Shown: positions 53,794 through 62,735, counted from the stretch's first letter. The stretch: 64,000 nucleotides of DNA from Gillisella vitis (GCA_009744235.1 WPHV01000003.1:62001-126000); one strand, 5' to 3'. The notes: a model not told the origin generated them from the letters alone. Made by a program: numbers and translations.

Positions 53794-55197
53794 ATGCGTG
53801 GCCTGAAATCGATGTCTCCCGCCGTGATGGTCCTTGCATGTCTGGCCGGTTCACCGGGGCTGGCGCAGGACGCGAAAAGCCTGCCCCAAAGCCGCGCGGA
53901 TATGCAAATGTCCTTTGCCCCACTGGTCAAGCAGACCCATGGGGCCGTCGTTAATGTTTATGCTGAGCGGATCGTCCAGAGCCGCGTCAATCCTTTCGCC
54001 GGCGATCCGTTTTTTCAGCAGTTTTTCGGCCAGCGTTTTCCCAACCGCACGGAACGCCAGACTTCGCTGGGCTCGGGGGTGATCGTTGAGGCGAATGGCA
54101 CGGTGATGACCAATAATCACGTCATCGCAGGGGCAGACGATATCAAGGTGGCGCTGTCCGATGGCCGGGAATATCCGGTGAAAGTGGTCTTGAAAGATGA
54201 GCGGCTGGATCTGGCCGTCCTGAAAATCGACGCCAAGGAAAGCCTGCCGACGCTGAAAATCGCCGATTCGGACAAGATCGAGGTCGGTGATCTGGTGCTG
54301 GCAATCGGTAATCCCTTCGGTGTTGGTCAGACAGTGACCAGCGGCATTGTCTCCGGTCTGGCACGCAATCAGGTCTCGGAAGGCGATTTCGGCTTCTTTA
54401 TCCAGACCGATGCATCGATCAATCCCGGCAATTCCGGCGGCGCGCTGATGAATATGAATGGCGAGCTGATCGGCCTGAATACCGCGATCTTTTCCAAGGG
54501 CGGTGGGTCTAACGGTGTTGGATTTGCCATTCCAGCCAATCTGGTCAAGGTGTTCCTGGAGGCGGCAGACAAGGGCGCCTCCTCGTTCGAGCGGCCTTAC
54601 GTTGGCGCCACATTCGAGCCGGTCACATCAGATGTCGCCGATGCATTGGGCCTGAAGCAGGTTTTGGGTGCGCTGGTGACCAAGACGGTGGAAGGCGGTC
54701 CGGCGGACAAGGCCGGCATCAAGGCCGGGCAGGTCATTACAGCGGTTGATGGGGTCATTGTCGAGCATCCCGATGCCCTAAACTATCGCCTGACGACCAT
54801 TGGGCTTGGCAAGTCGGTCACCTTGAACGTGATCGATAACGGCAAGCCAAAGGACATTACCCTGACGCTGGCTGGCGCACCTGAAACCCGTCCGCGCGAC
54901 GAGCAGGTGATCAAGAACAATAGCCCGTTTGAAGGAGCAACGGTCGGCAATCTGTCGCCGCGCCTTGCCTTTGAGCTGAAACTGAATACCCAGACGACTG
55001 GCGTCGCCATTACGGCTCTTGCTGATGGCTCGGTGGCGCAGCGGCTTGGCTTCCAGCTTGGCGATATCATCGTCTCCATCAACGGTACCGAGGTTACCTC
55101 GTCGCGGGACATGGTGCAGATTGCCAAAAGCTCGCCTGCCTATTGGCGGATTGAGATCGATCGCAATGGCCAGCGGATTCGGCAGATGTTTCGATGA
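53794..55197 (+). CDS. degP: Do-family periplasmic serine endoprotease (DegP/DegQ type)
   Basis: 467 residues from the ATG at 53794 (GAGGAAAC upstream). A signal peptide ends at GLA-QDAKS near residue 25. The catalytic triad is H in TNNHVIAGADD, D in LDLAVLKID and S in NPGNSGGALMN. Two PDZ domains follow (about 265-355 with GALVTKTVEGGPADKAGIKAGQVI; about 380-465 with VAQRLGFQLGDIIVSINGTEV). It degrades or refolds envelope proteins. Its stop overlaps rarA by four bases, so the protease and rarA are coupled, an arrangement common in rhizobia. Confidence 0.93.
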   Translation: MRGLKSMSPAVMVLACLAGSPGLAQDAKSLPQSRADMQMSFAPLVKQTHGAVVNVYAERIVQSRVNPFAGDPFFQQFFGQRFPNRTERQTSLGSGVIVEANGTVMTNNHVIAGADDIKVALSDGREYPVKVVLKDERLDLAVLKIDAKESLPTLKIADSDKIEVGDLVLAIGNPFGVGQTVTSGIVSGLARNQVSEGDFGFFIQTDASINPGNSGGALMNMNGELIGLNTAIFSKGGGSNGVGFAIPANLVKVFLEAADKGASSFERPYVGATFEPVTSDVADALGLKQVLGALVTKTVEGGPADKAGIKAGQVITAVDGVIVEHPDALNYRLTTIGLGKSVTLNVIDNGKPKDITLTLAGAPETRPRDEQVIKNNSPFEGATVGNLSPRLAFELKLNTQTTGVAITALADGSVAQRLGFQLGDIIVSINGTEVTSSRDMVQIAKSSPAYWRIEIDRNGQRIRQMFR

Positions 55198-56501
55198 GCG
55201 ATCTGTTTGCCCCAAAACTGGATGAGGACATGGCGGCCCGCCGGCCGCTGGCGGATCGGCTGAGGCCGAAAACGCTCTCCGATGTGACGGGGCAAGATCA
55301 TCTGACCGGGCCGGACGGTGTTCTGGCCCGGATGATTGCGTCAGGCTCTCTGGGGTCGATGATCTTTTGGGGGCCGCCCGGCACTGGCAAGACCACCGTT
55401 GCCCGGCTGCTGTCGGGGGAGGCGGATCTAGCCTTCGAGCAGATTTCGGCGATTTTTTCCGGCGTGGCGGATCTGAAAAGGGTGTTTGAGGGCGCCCGCG
55501 CCCGGCGCATGTCCGGTCGCCAGACATTGCTGTTTGTCGATGAGATCCATCGCTTTAACCGCGCGCAGCAGGATAGCTTCCTGCCGGTCATGGAGGATGG
55601 CACGGTCATTCTGGTGGGCGCCACCACCGAGAATCCGTCTTTCGAACTGAATGCCGCGCTTTTGTCTCGCGCCCGCGTGCTGACCTTCAAGCCGCATGAC
55701 GAAGACAGTATTGAGACGCTGCTAAAACGGGCCGAAGCCACTGAGGAAAAGCCCCTGCCGCTGGATGAGGCCGCCCGTACCAGTCTGATTCGTATGGCCG
55801 ATGGCGATGGCCGAGCGGCGCTGACGCTGGCCGAAGAAGTCTGGCGGGCGGCGCGGGAGGGAGAGGTCTTCGATACCGAGGGGCTGACACGAATCGTGCA
55901 GCGGCGTGCGCCGGTCTATGACAAAGGACAGGACGGCCATTACAATCTGATCTCGGCGCTGCATAAATCCGTGCGCGGCTCGGACCCGGATGCAGCACTC
56001 TATTATCTCTGCCGGATGTTCGATGCCGGGGAAGACCCTCTTTATCTCGGTCGCAGGCTTGTCCGCATGGCCGTGGAGGATATCGGTCTCGCCGATCCGC
56101 AGGCGCTGGTGGTCTGCAATGCCGCCAAGGATGCCTATGATTATCTTGGCTCACCGGAGGGGGAGTTGGCGCTGGCGCAGGCCTGCGTCTATCTCGCCAC
56201 CGCACCGAAATCCAACGCCGTTTATACCGCCTATAAATCCGCTATGCGCGCCGCCAAGGAAAATGGCTCGCTGCTGCCGCCCAAGCATATTCTCAACGCC
56301 CCCACCAAGCTGATGAAGGGCGAGGGCTATGGCGACGGCTATCGCTATGACCATGACGAGCCCGATGCGTTTTCCGGGCAAGACTATTTTCCAGAGAAAA
56401 TGGGCCGCCAGACCTTTTACGATCCGCCGGAACGTGGTTTCGAGCGGGATATCCGCAAGCGGCTGGACTGGTGGGCAAAGTTAAGGCGGGAGCGCAATTG
56501 A
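55194..56501 (+). CDS. rarA: Replication-associated recombination protein A
   Basis: 435 residues of the RarA/MgsA/WRNIP1 AAA+ family that acts at stalled forks. Walker A GPPGTGKTTVARLL near residue 64, Walker B LFVDEIHRFNRAQQDSFLP near 120, sensor I GATTENPSFELNAALLSRARV, and the C-terminal tetramerisation region with LYLGRRLVRMAVEDIGLADPQAL and YDPPERGFERDIRKRLD. The start overlaps the degP stop. Confidence 0.96.
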   Translation: MSDLFAPKLDEDMAARRPLADRLRPKTLSDVTGQDHLTGPDGVLARMIASGSLGSMIFWGPPGTGKTTVARLLSGEADLAFEQISAIFSGVADLKRVFEGARARRMSGRQTLLFVDEIHRFNRAQQDSFLPVMEDGTVILVGATTENPSFELNAALLSRARVLTFKPHDEDSIETLLKRAEATEEKPLPLDEAARTSLIRMADGDGRAALTLAEEVWRAAREGEVFDTEGLTRIVQRRAPVYDKGQDGHYNLISALHKSVRGSDPDAALYYLCRMFDAGEDPLYLGRRLVRMAVEDIGLADPQALVVCNAAKDAYDYLGSPEGELALAQACVYLATAPKSNAVYTAYKSAMRAAKENGSLLPPKHILNAPTKLMKGEGYGDGYRYDHDEPDAFSGQDYFPEKMGRQTFYDPPERGFERDIRKRLDWWAKLRRERN

Positions 56502-56512
56502 CATGATGAAGG

Positions 56513-57040
56513 TTGAGGCGCAGCCTTTCGAAAGCTCACCTGTTCAGCAAGCAGGGGCGAGACGAGATCGTACTTCTGGCAGGATTGGGTGTGGAAGGCG
56601 ATGCTCATCTCGGCGTCACGGTCCAGCACCGCTCCCGGGTTGCCGCGGATCCGACCCAGCCGAATCTGCGTCAGGTTCATCTTATTCACGCGGAGCTGTT
56701 CGATGAGCTGGGGGATAAGGGGTTTAGCGTGACGCCGGGCGATTTCGGCGAGAATATTACCACCCGTGGAGTTGATCTTCTGGCGCTGCCGCAAGGAAGC
56801 CGCCCGCAGTTTGGCTCAGGTGCCGTGGTCGAAGTGACCGGCCTTCGCAATCCCTGCAAACAGATCAATGATTTTCAGCCGGGCCTGATGCAGGCGGTGC
56901 TTGACCGCGACCCGGACGGTGGCCTGATCCGCAAGGCAGGTGTGATGGCTGTGGTCATCGAGGGGGGCGTGGTTCATCCGGGTGATCGGATCAGTGTCGA
57001 GCGACCCGGCTCTCCGCATCGGCCTTTGCAGCCAGTCTAA
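56513..57040 (+). CDS. MOSC domain protein with probable 5' frameshift
   Basis: 175 residues can be read from a TTG at 56513. The MOSC core is intact: AGLGVEGDAHLGVTVQHRSRV near residue 23, PNLRQVHLIHAELFDEL, PGDFGENITTRGVDLL and TGLRNPCKQINDFQPG with the molybdenum-cofactor-type cysteine. The natural start seems to be the ATG pair at 56503/56506 (MMKVEA), but that frame leaves the MOSC frame after about six codons. Removing one base near 56519-56522 would give MMKVEASLSKAHLFSKQG. It may be a sequencing error, a recent mutation or a gene using TTG. It follows rarA after one base. Confidence 0.75.
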   Translation: MRRSLSKAHLFSKQGRDEIVLLAGLGVEGDAHLGVTVQHRSRVAADPTQPNLRQVHLIHAELFDELGDKGFSVTPGDFGENITTRGVDLLALPQGSRPQFGSGAVVEVTGLRNPCKQINDFQPGLMQAVLDRDPDGGLIRKAGVMAVVIEGGVVHPGDRISVERPGSPHRPLQPV

Positions 57041-57124
57041 ACTCTCCGCCAACCCGCGTTGCGAGGTTTTATGGGAAGAGCAACCGCTTTTCAGCGCCGT
57101 AGCCCGTATCTTTACCGAATAAAA

Positions 57125-57170
57125 CAATAAAGCGCCGAACACCCTGAAGGGAATGTTCGACGCTTTATTG
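57125..57170. terminator. Bidirectional terminator between MOSC and DUF1127 genes
   Basis: CAATAAAGCGCCGAACA (57125-57141) pairs with TGTTCGACGCTTTATTG (57154-57170) with one mismatch. The A/T-rich ends serve as T-runs on either strand. Confidence 0.8.
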
Positions 57171-57199
57171 TAAATTCAAACGATCACTTGACCGGTCGA

Positions 57200-57349
57200 T
57201 CAGCCAGCCTTGACGGCGTGGCGGGCAACGCGACGGATGTCGTCGCGGCCAATGCCGAGGTCGTGCAATTCGCGGTCCGACATGCGGCCCAGTTCAGTAA
57301 TGGTCTGACGATATTTGCGCCAGTTGTTCAGCGAGCGAGTGATGTTCAT
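57200..57349 (-). CDS. DUF1127 small protein (YjiS-like)
   Basis: 49 residues beginning MNITRSLNNWRKYRQTITEL, with the family core LGRMSDRELHDLGIGRDDIRRVAR. It is strongly basic. DUF1127 proteins in alphaproteobacteria are stress-induced; one in Rhodobacter (CcaF1) is an RNA-binding protein encoded together with CcsR small RNAs. The ATG at 57349 is chosen by family length and by a nearby AAGAGGC. A cuckoo-type small RNA lies about 250 bases upstream on the same strand. Confidence 0.9.
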   Translation of the reverse strand: MNITRSLNNWRKYRQTITELGRMSDRELHDLGIGRDDIRRVARHAVKAG

Positions 57350-57980
57350 GGTCTTGCCTCTTTTCAGCGTTTGCTGGCAAATCGGCCAGCCCTTCATGTG
57401 TTGAAGAGAATATATGCGCTGCGGCATAAGTTATGAAGTGCCATTCCAGCGGAGCACCTATGCCGTGGATGCATGGCGCCTCAATGATTTATTAAGGAAT
57501 GTCTATTTTGCGAGCAAATTCGGCTCAAACCGGTCCGGCGGCTGAAAATCTGCGTTTGAGCGCTTTCAATCGTTCATGGATGGTGGGGAAAAAGAGGCTG
57601 AAAACAATAACGCCCACCGGGGGAGGAGATCCGGCGGGCGTCATTTGAAATGGGCGACAACTGGGAGGAGGAGGGTTGTCAGCCCGTTCGGCGCGCATTG
57701 GGAGGAGGAGTATGCTGCACCGAAACTGAATTGCAGCTTGCGCTGCCTGCATCCGTAAACACTGATGTTCTCGTCTGCTGTTGGCAATTATCTAATCGTT
57801 TTTATGGGTTTTGTGCAGTGCGATATTGTCATGTGAGCTATGCGTTTGATGCATGAACTAACGATCGCTCGTCTAACACCCATGCCGACCTGTTCATTCT
57901 CGCGACTGCGAAGCTCAAAACGGGTTTTCGACATCGGTGAAAATGCGCCTATATAAAGAGCTGCCGCTACGGACGGAGTT
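57350..57980. other. Intergenic region holding a small RNA gene
   Basis: 631 bases between the DUF1127 gene (minus) and the DUF2157 gene (plus). It contains the three-hairpin RNA at 57601-57725 and a further small hairpin GCAGC-TTGC-GCTGC at 57733-57746. Apparent frames here (for example plus-strand 57576-57758) are side effects of the G-rich repeats. No clear promoter is seen for the RNA. Confidence 0.6.
57601..57725 (-). ncRNA. Cuckoo / alpha-r14 (CcsR-like) small RNA with three anti-Shine-Dalgarno loops
   Basis: The minus strand folds into three consecutive hairpins whose loops all show the anti-SD motif CTCCTCCC. Hairpin 1 (57722 to about 57689): CGGTGC-A-GCAT with ATGCGCGCCG, loop ACTCCTCCTCCCA. 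Hairpin 2 (57684 to 57651): GGGC-T-GACAAC with GTTGTC-GCCC. Hairpin 3 (57640 to 57607): ACGCCCGCCGG with CCGGTGGGCGT, followed by TATTGTTTT, so it is also the terminator. This is the plan of the alphaproteobacterial cuckoo (CcsR/alpha-r14) family, which is often next to DUF1127 genes, as here. The 5' end is an estimate. Confidence 0.85.
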
Positions 57981-59093
57981 ATGATGTATCGAGCGAAACT
58001 GAAGAGAGATCTTGATCGCTGGACCGATATGGGCCTGATCAGCAAACAGGCCGCCGAGGCGATGATCGAGGATCACGACGGCCGGGCGGGCAATTTCAAT
58101 ATCGGCGGCGTGTTGCTCATGTTGTCGGCGGTGCTGGTCTCTGCTGCCATTCTGCTGCTTGTGGCCGCCAACTGGCAGGCCATTCCGCGCCTGGTGAAGG
58201 TTTCTTGTCTGATTCTGCTGATCTGGGGCTTTCATGGCGGTGCGGCCTTCTGCCTCGCTCAAGGGCGGCAGGCGTCGGGCCATGCCCTTCTGGTGCTGGG
58301 AGCGGCCAGTTTCGGCGCAGCACTGTCGCTGGTTGGCCAGCTGTATCACCTGTCGGGCGACCTTCTCGATCTGGTTTATCTTTGGATTGGCATGGCGAGC
58401 CTGTCCTGCGTGCTGTTTCGCTCCGGCGCGATGGCGGCTTTCGTTGGTGTTCTGGCGCTGGGCTTGGCGGCAGCAACCCTTGACCAGTTCGACTTTTCCT
58501 GGACGCCGGAGACGGTGTGGACGCCGCCCCTGCTGGCTGCGCTCGTTACCTGCCTGGCGCTTTTCACCGGCAACATCCGGGTTCAGCATATATCCGGTTT
58601 GCTGATTCTTGGTTGGCTGGGATGGATCTATGCCGAGGTCATGCAGTCGGGCCTTGCAATGGTCTATGTCGCTCTAGGTGTTACCGCATTCGCGGCGTCG
58701 GCCCTGCCGCTGCTTGCTAGATATATGTCCGTGCAGATTGCCGGTTTTCATGGCTTGCTGTTGGCCGCAATGGGCCTTTTCATCCTCAATATAGATTATG
58801 ATCACGGTTTGTCGCTGGCTTTGGTGGCCGTCACGGCGGTTGGTATCTCCATTGTTGCCCTTGTGCTTCGCGGGCGTCACGATGGCGTGGTGCGGGCGCT
58901 GGCCTATCTGATTTTCGCAGGCGAGATCCTCTATCTGTCCTTTACAACGATTGATTCTTTGCTGGGCACATCGGGCTTTTTCCTGATCGCCGGTGTGATT
59001 GTCGCTTTGCTGGCCCTCGGCGTCAGCCAGATGGAAAAGCTGCTGGGCACGCGCAAGCGTCCGATGGCGGTTGAAGGACGGGGGCGGTCATGA
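57981..59093 (+). CDS. DUF2157 membrane protein
   Basis: 370 residues. A soluble helical N-terminus (RAKLKRDLDRWTDMGLISKQAAEAMIEDH) is followed by about ten membrane helices starting GGVLLMLSAVLVSAAILLLVAANW, which is the DUF2157 signature. Function unknown. It overlaps the next gene by four bases; DUF2157 followed by a GDYXXLXY protein is a recurrent pair. Confidence 0.88.
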   Translation: MMYRAKLKRDLDRWTDMGLISKQAAEAMIEDHDGRAGNFNIGGVLLMLSAVLVSAAILLLVAANWQAIPRLVKVSCLILLIWGFHGGAAFCLAQGRQASGHALLVLGAASFGAALSLVGQLYHLSGDLLDLVYLWIGMASLSCVLFRSGAMAAFVGVLALGLAAATLDQFDFSWTPETVWTPPLLAALVTCLALFTGNIRVQHISGLLILGWLGWIYAEVMQSGLAMVYVALGVTAFAASALPLLARYMSVQIAGFHGLLLAAMGLFILNIDYDHGLSLALVAVTAVGISIVALVLRGRHDGVVRALAYLIFAGEILYLSFTTIDSLLGTSGFFLIAGVIVALLALGVSQMEKLLGTRKRPMAVEGRGRS

Positions 59094-59671
59094 TGCAGCG
59101 CAATCATATTTTTCGTCTGGCTTCCGCTGCTGTTCTTCTGGCTGCCCTGCAAACGGCGGCAATCGGTTACCAGATCGGCGAGCGGGCCAATATTTTGCGC
59201 AACGGCCAGGAGGTCCTGTTGCGGACTGAGGCCGTCGATCCGCGCGATCTGCTACGCGGCGATTATGTCGTGCTGAATTATCCGATTTCCCGCATTCCTG
59301 AGGACAAGATCGTCGGTCCTCGTCCCTCGCGCCGAGAGGATGTTCGCCTGCATGTGCGCGTCACGCCGCAGGCCGATGGCTTTGCCACGGTCGAAGAGGC
59401 ATCGGTCGCCGATATGCCGCCAAAGCCCGGAAGCGTGGTGCTGTTAAGCGAGCCGATTTCCTTTCCATCGCCTCTCGCGCCCGGGGACAGTTTGACCGTG
59501 CATTACGGGATCGAGCGATTCTATGTTCCTGAAGGTGAGGGCCGCGATATCGAGGCACAGCGCAATCAAGGTGCTGTTTCAATCGCCATACGGGTGTCTT
59601 CTGCGGGGCGGGCGCAGATCCGGCAATTGTTCGTTGCAGGCCAGCCAGTTTACCGCGAACCGGATTTTTGA
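59090..59671 (+). CDS. GDYXXLXY domain protein
   Basis: 193 residues. One N-terminal membrane anchor (HIFRLASAAVLLAALQTAAIG) is followed by LLRTEAVDPRDLLRGDYVVLNYPIS near residue 45, which contains the motif that names the family (GDYVVLNY), and LTVHYGIERFYVPEGEG near residue 135. Function unknown; it is expected to work with the overlapping DUF2157 membrane protein. Confidence 0.9.
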   Translation: MMQRNHIFRLASAAVLLAALQTAAIGYQIGERANILRNGQEVLLRTEAVDPRDLLRGDYVVLNYPISRIPEDKIVGPRPSRREDVRLHVRVTPQADGFATVEEASVADMPPKPGSVVLLSEPISFPSPLAPGDSLTVHYGIERFYVPEGEGRDIEAQRNQGAVSIAIRVSSAGRAQIRQLFVAGQPVYREPDF

Positions 59672-59728
59672 CCGATGCTTGCGCGGGGTGCGATTTCACG
59701 GTGAGGACATGTCACTGTCATTTTTCCT

Positions 59729-59756
59729 TTGCGTGTTGAAAAACGGGTGTTATAGA
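59729..59756 (+). promoter_or_regulatory. Candidate promoter of tRNA-Leu
   Basis: TTGCGT (59729-59734) and TATAGA (59751-59756) are 16 bases apart and end 50 bases upstream of the tRNA. Confidence 0.45.
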
Positions 59757-59805
59757 GACCGCGCTCCGGCGGGGTCATGCAAAGTGCATGACGTTCTGAT
59801 GGATC

Positions 59806-59890
<85 letters not shown>

Positions 59891-59912
59891 GAACGTAAGG
59901 CAGCAAGGCAGA

Positions 59913-59945
59913 GGGCGGGAATGCGTGCATTCCGGCCCATTGTTT
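59913..59945 (+). terminator. Terminator after tRNA-Leu
   Basis: GGGC-G-GGAATGC pairs with GCATTCC-G-GCCC with one G-G mismatch and a two-base loop; ATTGTTTGT follows. Confidence 0.7.
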
Positions 59946-60274
59946 GTATGTTAGGGTCTATGTGATGAGGCCTGCACGCGTGGCCTTTAGAGCTGCTTTG
60001 CCTGGCAAGATGCTGAATGTTTGCCACACAGCCGCCTCTGGATCAGCGGAGAGCGTGTTGGCTGGATAATCCCTTGAACCAATATCGGTTCAAGGGATTA
60101 TCCAGCGAACTTAAAGTATTACAGCGTTGCTTGTGCGTTTTATCAAACGCATGGCACTGTGGAGAACCACCGGCTGCCTCGCAGCCCAGACGATAAGAAC
60201 CGGCTGTCCGGGCACGGGCGCCAACGAAACACATGGCTGTCCGAGCATGGCTGCCACGACACGAAGGTTAGAAC
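59946..60274. other. Leader region of tig
   Basis: About 330 bases between the tRNA terminator and the trigger factor start. It holds the long inverted repeat at 60061-60106 and a small hairpin GCGTTT-TATC-AAACGC near 60134-60149. No gene is supported; a minus-strand frame at 60043-60234 has no family features. Confidence 0.5.
60061..60106. repeat. Perfect 20-bp inverted repeat upstream of tig
   Basis: GCTGGATAATCCCTTGAACC (60061-60080) is exactly complementary to 60087-60106, with loop AATATC. There is no T-run on either side. The DNA could form a very stable hairpin or be a dispersed palindromic element. Confidence 0.85.
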
Positions 60275-61756
60275 ATGCAGGTTATCGAAACGCTCGCTGA
60301 AGGGCTGAAGCGCGAACTCAAGGTCATCATTCCGGCCGCTGACATGGAAGCGCAGATGAATGAGCGCCTTGCCGACGTCAAGGACAAGGTTCGCATCAAC
60401 GGTTTCCGTCCGGGCAAGGTACCGGCAGGTCACCTGAAGAAGATGTATGGCAAGTCGGTCATGGCCGAACTGGTCAACGAAATCGTTCGCGACCGTCCCT
60501 CCGCTATCCTGTCTGAACGTGGCGAAAAGTCCGCGACCCAGCCGGAAGTGGCGATGACCGAGGACGAGGCAGAAGCCGACAAGATCCTCAATGCGCAGGC
60601 CGATTTCGAATTCACGCTTGCCTATGAAGTCATTCCCGCTATCGAATTGAAGCCGGTTGATGGCATCAAGATCGTCCGCGAAGTCGTTGAAGTGTCGGAA
60701 GACGAAGTCAACGAGCAGATCATGAAGATCGCCGAAAGCGCGCGGACCTTCGCCACCAAGGACGGTGTTGCTGCTGATGGCGACCGCGTCACCATGGATT
60801 ACCTGGGCAAGGTCGATGGCGTTCCCTTTGACGGAGGCAAGGACGAAGATGCAGAGCTGGTCATCGGCTCCAACCGCTTCATTCCCGGCTTTGAAGAGCA
60901 ACTCGTTGGCCTGAAGGCTGGCGACGAAAAGGTCATCAACGTGACCTTTCCGACCGAATATCCGGCTGCAAACCTGGCTGGCAAGGATGCCACTTTCGAC
61001 ATCACCGTCAAGGAAGTTGCGGCTCCCGCTGAAACCGAGATCAATGACGAGCTGGCCACCAAGCTCGGCCTGGAATCGGTCGACAAGCTGAAGGAAATCG
61101 TCCGCGGCCAGATCGAAAGCCAGTACGGCAATGTCACCCGCCAGAAGATCAAGCGTCAGATCCTTGATCAGCTGGACGAGATGTACAAGTTTGAGGCGCC
61201 TTCGCGCCTGGTCGATGCCGAGTTCGACAATATCTGGCGCCAGATCAACACCGATCTGCAACAGTCCGGCAAGACCTTCGAAGATGAAGAGACCACGGAA
61301 GACGCCGCTCGCGAAGAATACCGCGCCCTGGCTGAACGTCGCGTTCGTCTCGGCCTGGTTCTTTCCGAAATCGGTGAAAAGGCCGCTATCGATGTGACCG
61401 AGGAAGAAATGCAGCGCGCGCTTTACGCCCAGTTGCAGCAGTTCCCGGGCCAGGAAAAGCAGATCATCGACTTCTTCCGCAACACGCCCGGCGCTTCTGC
61501 TTCGCTGCGTGCTCCGATCTTTGAAGAAAAGGTCATGGATAAGCTGATCTCCGAGGTCAATGTTACGGACAAGACCGTGACCAAGGAAGAACTGCTGGCC
61601 GAAGACGAAGACGGCGACGACACCAAGCCTGCCAAGAAGTCCGCCAAGAAGAAGGCTGCCAAGGCTGAAGACGCTTCCGCTGAAGGCGAAGAAGCCGCTC
61701 CGAAGAAAAAGGCTGCTGCGAAGAAGAAGGCTGCTGACGAAGGCGACGCTGAATAA
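60275..61756 (+). CDS. tig: Trigger factor
   Basis: 493 residues. It is the ribosome-bound chaperone and prolyl isomerase. The ribosome-docking loop is [18 protein letters not shown] near residue 43; the FKBP domain spans about 150-245 ([38 protein letters not shown]); the helical C-domain ends near 440. E. coli trigger factor has 432 residues; here the last 50 or so residues are a Lys/Ala/Glu repeat tail. AAGGTTAGAAC precedes the ATG. An intrinsic terminator follows. Confidence 0.97.
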   Translation: MQVIETLAEGLKRELKVIIPAADMEAQMNERLADVKDKVRINGFRPGKVPAGHLKKMYGKSVMAELVNEIVRDRPSAILSERGEKSATQPEVAMTEDEAEADKILNAQADFEFTLAYEVIPAIELKPVDGIKIVREVVEVSEDEVNEQIMKIAESARTFATKDGVAADGDRVTMDYLGKVDGVPFDGGKDEDAELVIGSNRFIPGFEEQLVGLKAGDEKVINVTFPTEYPAANLAGKDATFDITVKEVAAPAETEINDELATKLGLESVDKLKEIVRGQIESQYGNVTRQKIKRQILDQLDEMYKFEAPSRLVDAEFDNIWRQINTDLQQSGKTFEDEETTEDAAREEYRALAERRVRLGLVLSEIGEKAAIDVTEEEMQRALYAQLQQFPGQEKQIIDFFRNTPGASASLRAPIFEEKVMDKLISEVNVTDKTVTKEELLAEDEDGDDTKPAKKSAKKKAAKAEDASAEGEEAAPKKKAAAKKKAADEGDAE

Positions 61757-61784
61757 GCGTACCTTCTGCGACTTCGGTAATGAT

Positions 61785-61812
61785 AAAACCGCCCTTCGGG
61801 GCGGTTTTTTTT
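61785..61812 (+). terminator. Rho-independent terminator after tig
   Basis: Stem AAAACCGCCC/GGGCGGTTTT with the stable TTCG tetraloop ends in a run of eight T residues. Confidence 0.95.
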
Positions 61813-61929
61813 ATGGTGATGACGGTCTTTCTGAAAGGCGGGGTGACGCCCGACAGGGCCAGCTCTTCCAGAGAATCAACCGTCTTTGATAGAAAGCTAT
61901 TGAGAAATCCGCATGGTTGGGAGAGCGGC

Positions 61930-62682
61930 ATGCAGATAGAATTGATCCGCAGTGCCACGCTGCGGTTAAAGATGGCCGGGCAAACGCTGCTGATCGACCC
62001 TTGGCTTGCAGCCAAGGGGCAGGGCCGAAGCTATCGTGGGGCCTTGACCTCGCCACTGGTCGATCTGCAAATCCCGGTCGAGCAGGTGCTTCATGGCATT
62101 GACGCGGTGCTGGTTTCGCATCTTCACTCCGATCATTTCGACGATGTTGCTATACGGTTATTGCCACCTGACATCGCGTTGTTCTGCCACCCACGTGATG
62201 TGGCGGCGATCCGTGCCCTTAGCTTTTCGCGGGTGATGGGGCTTGAGAGTGGCACGCAGCTTGGCGACGTGTGCCTGGAAACGACAGATGGCCAGCACGG
62301 GCCGCCTGAGGTGCTGGCGGATATGGGAGACGTCAGCGGCTTCCTGCTGCGGGCCGCCGGGGAGCCGGTGCTTTACTGGGCTGGTGACACCATCCTGTGC
62401 GATGCGGTGCGCCAGGGACTTATCGATCACCGCCCGGATGTGATTGTCGTTCACGCCTGCGGTGCGGAATGGAACGGCTGTGGACCGCTGGTAATGGATG
62501 CCGCCATGGTGATGGAGGTCTTGCACCTTGCGCCCCAAGCCATGGTCATAGCGACTCATCTCGACGCCGTCGACCACGCCACCGTCAGTCGCGCCGATCT
62601 TGCCGCCGCCACACAGAGGCAAGCGCCAGAGGCGAGAGCAAGGCTCTACATTCCCGCTGATGGCGCCAGCCTGGTTTTCTAG
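61930..62682 (+). CDS. MBL-fold metallo-hydrolase (UlaG/YtnP-like)
   Basis: 250 residues from the ATG at 61930 (GAGAG upstream). ATLRLKMAGQTLLIDPWLAAKG near residue 8, the metal-binding VSHLHSDHFDD (H-x-H-x-D-H) near 61, YWAGDTILCD near 155 and IATHLDAVDHA near 215 place the metal ligands of a metallo-beta-lactamase fold. The reaction is unknown. It is convergent with sthA. Confidence 0.87.
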   Translation: MQIELIRSATLRLKMAGQTLLIDPWLAAKGQGRSYRGALTSPLVDLQIPVEQVLHGIDAVLVSHLHSDHFDDVAIRLLPPDIALFCHPRDVAAIRALSFSRVMGLESGTQLGDVCLETTDGQHGPPEVLADMGDVSGFLLRAAGEPVLYWAGDTILCDAVRQGLIDHRPDVIVVHACGAEWNGCGPLVMDAAMVMEVLHLAPQAMVIATHLDAVDHATVSRADLAAATQRQAPEARARLYIPADGASLVF

Positions 62683-62735
62683 ACTATTCCCGCAAAAGTG
62701 CGCAGCGGGTTAGCTCTGGCGAATGCCAGGTTTTC
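62683..62735. repeat. Diverged copy of the rhizobial intergenic repeat
   Basis: GACTATTCCCGCAAAAGTG and the following GCAGCGG align with GAGCATTTCCACGAAAAGTG and GAAGCGG of the repeat at 12508. It lies between two convergent stop codons. Confidence 0.4.

Noticed and set aside
57576..57758. A 60-residue plus-strand frame across the G-rich repeats
   Set aside because: The repeated GGGAGGAGG stretches are explained by the loops of the minus-strand small RNA; they are not ribosome sites of tiny genes.
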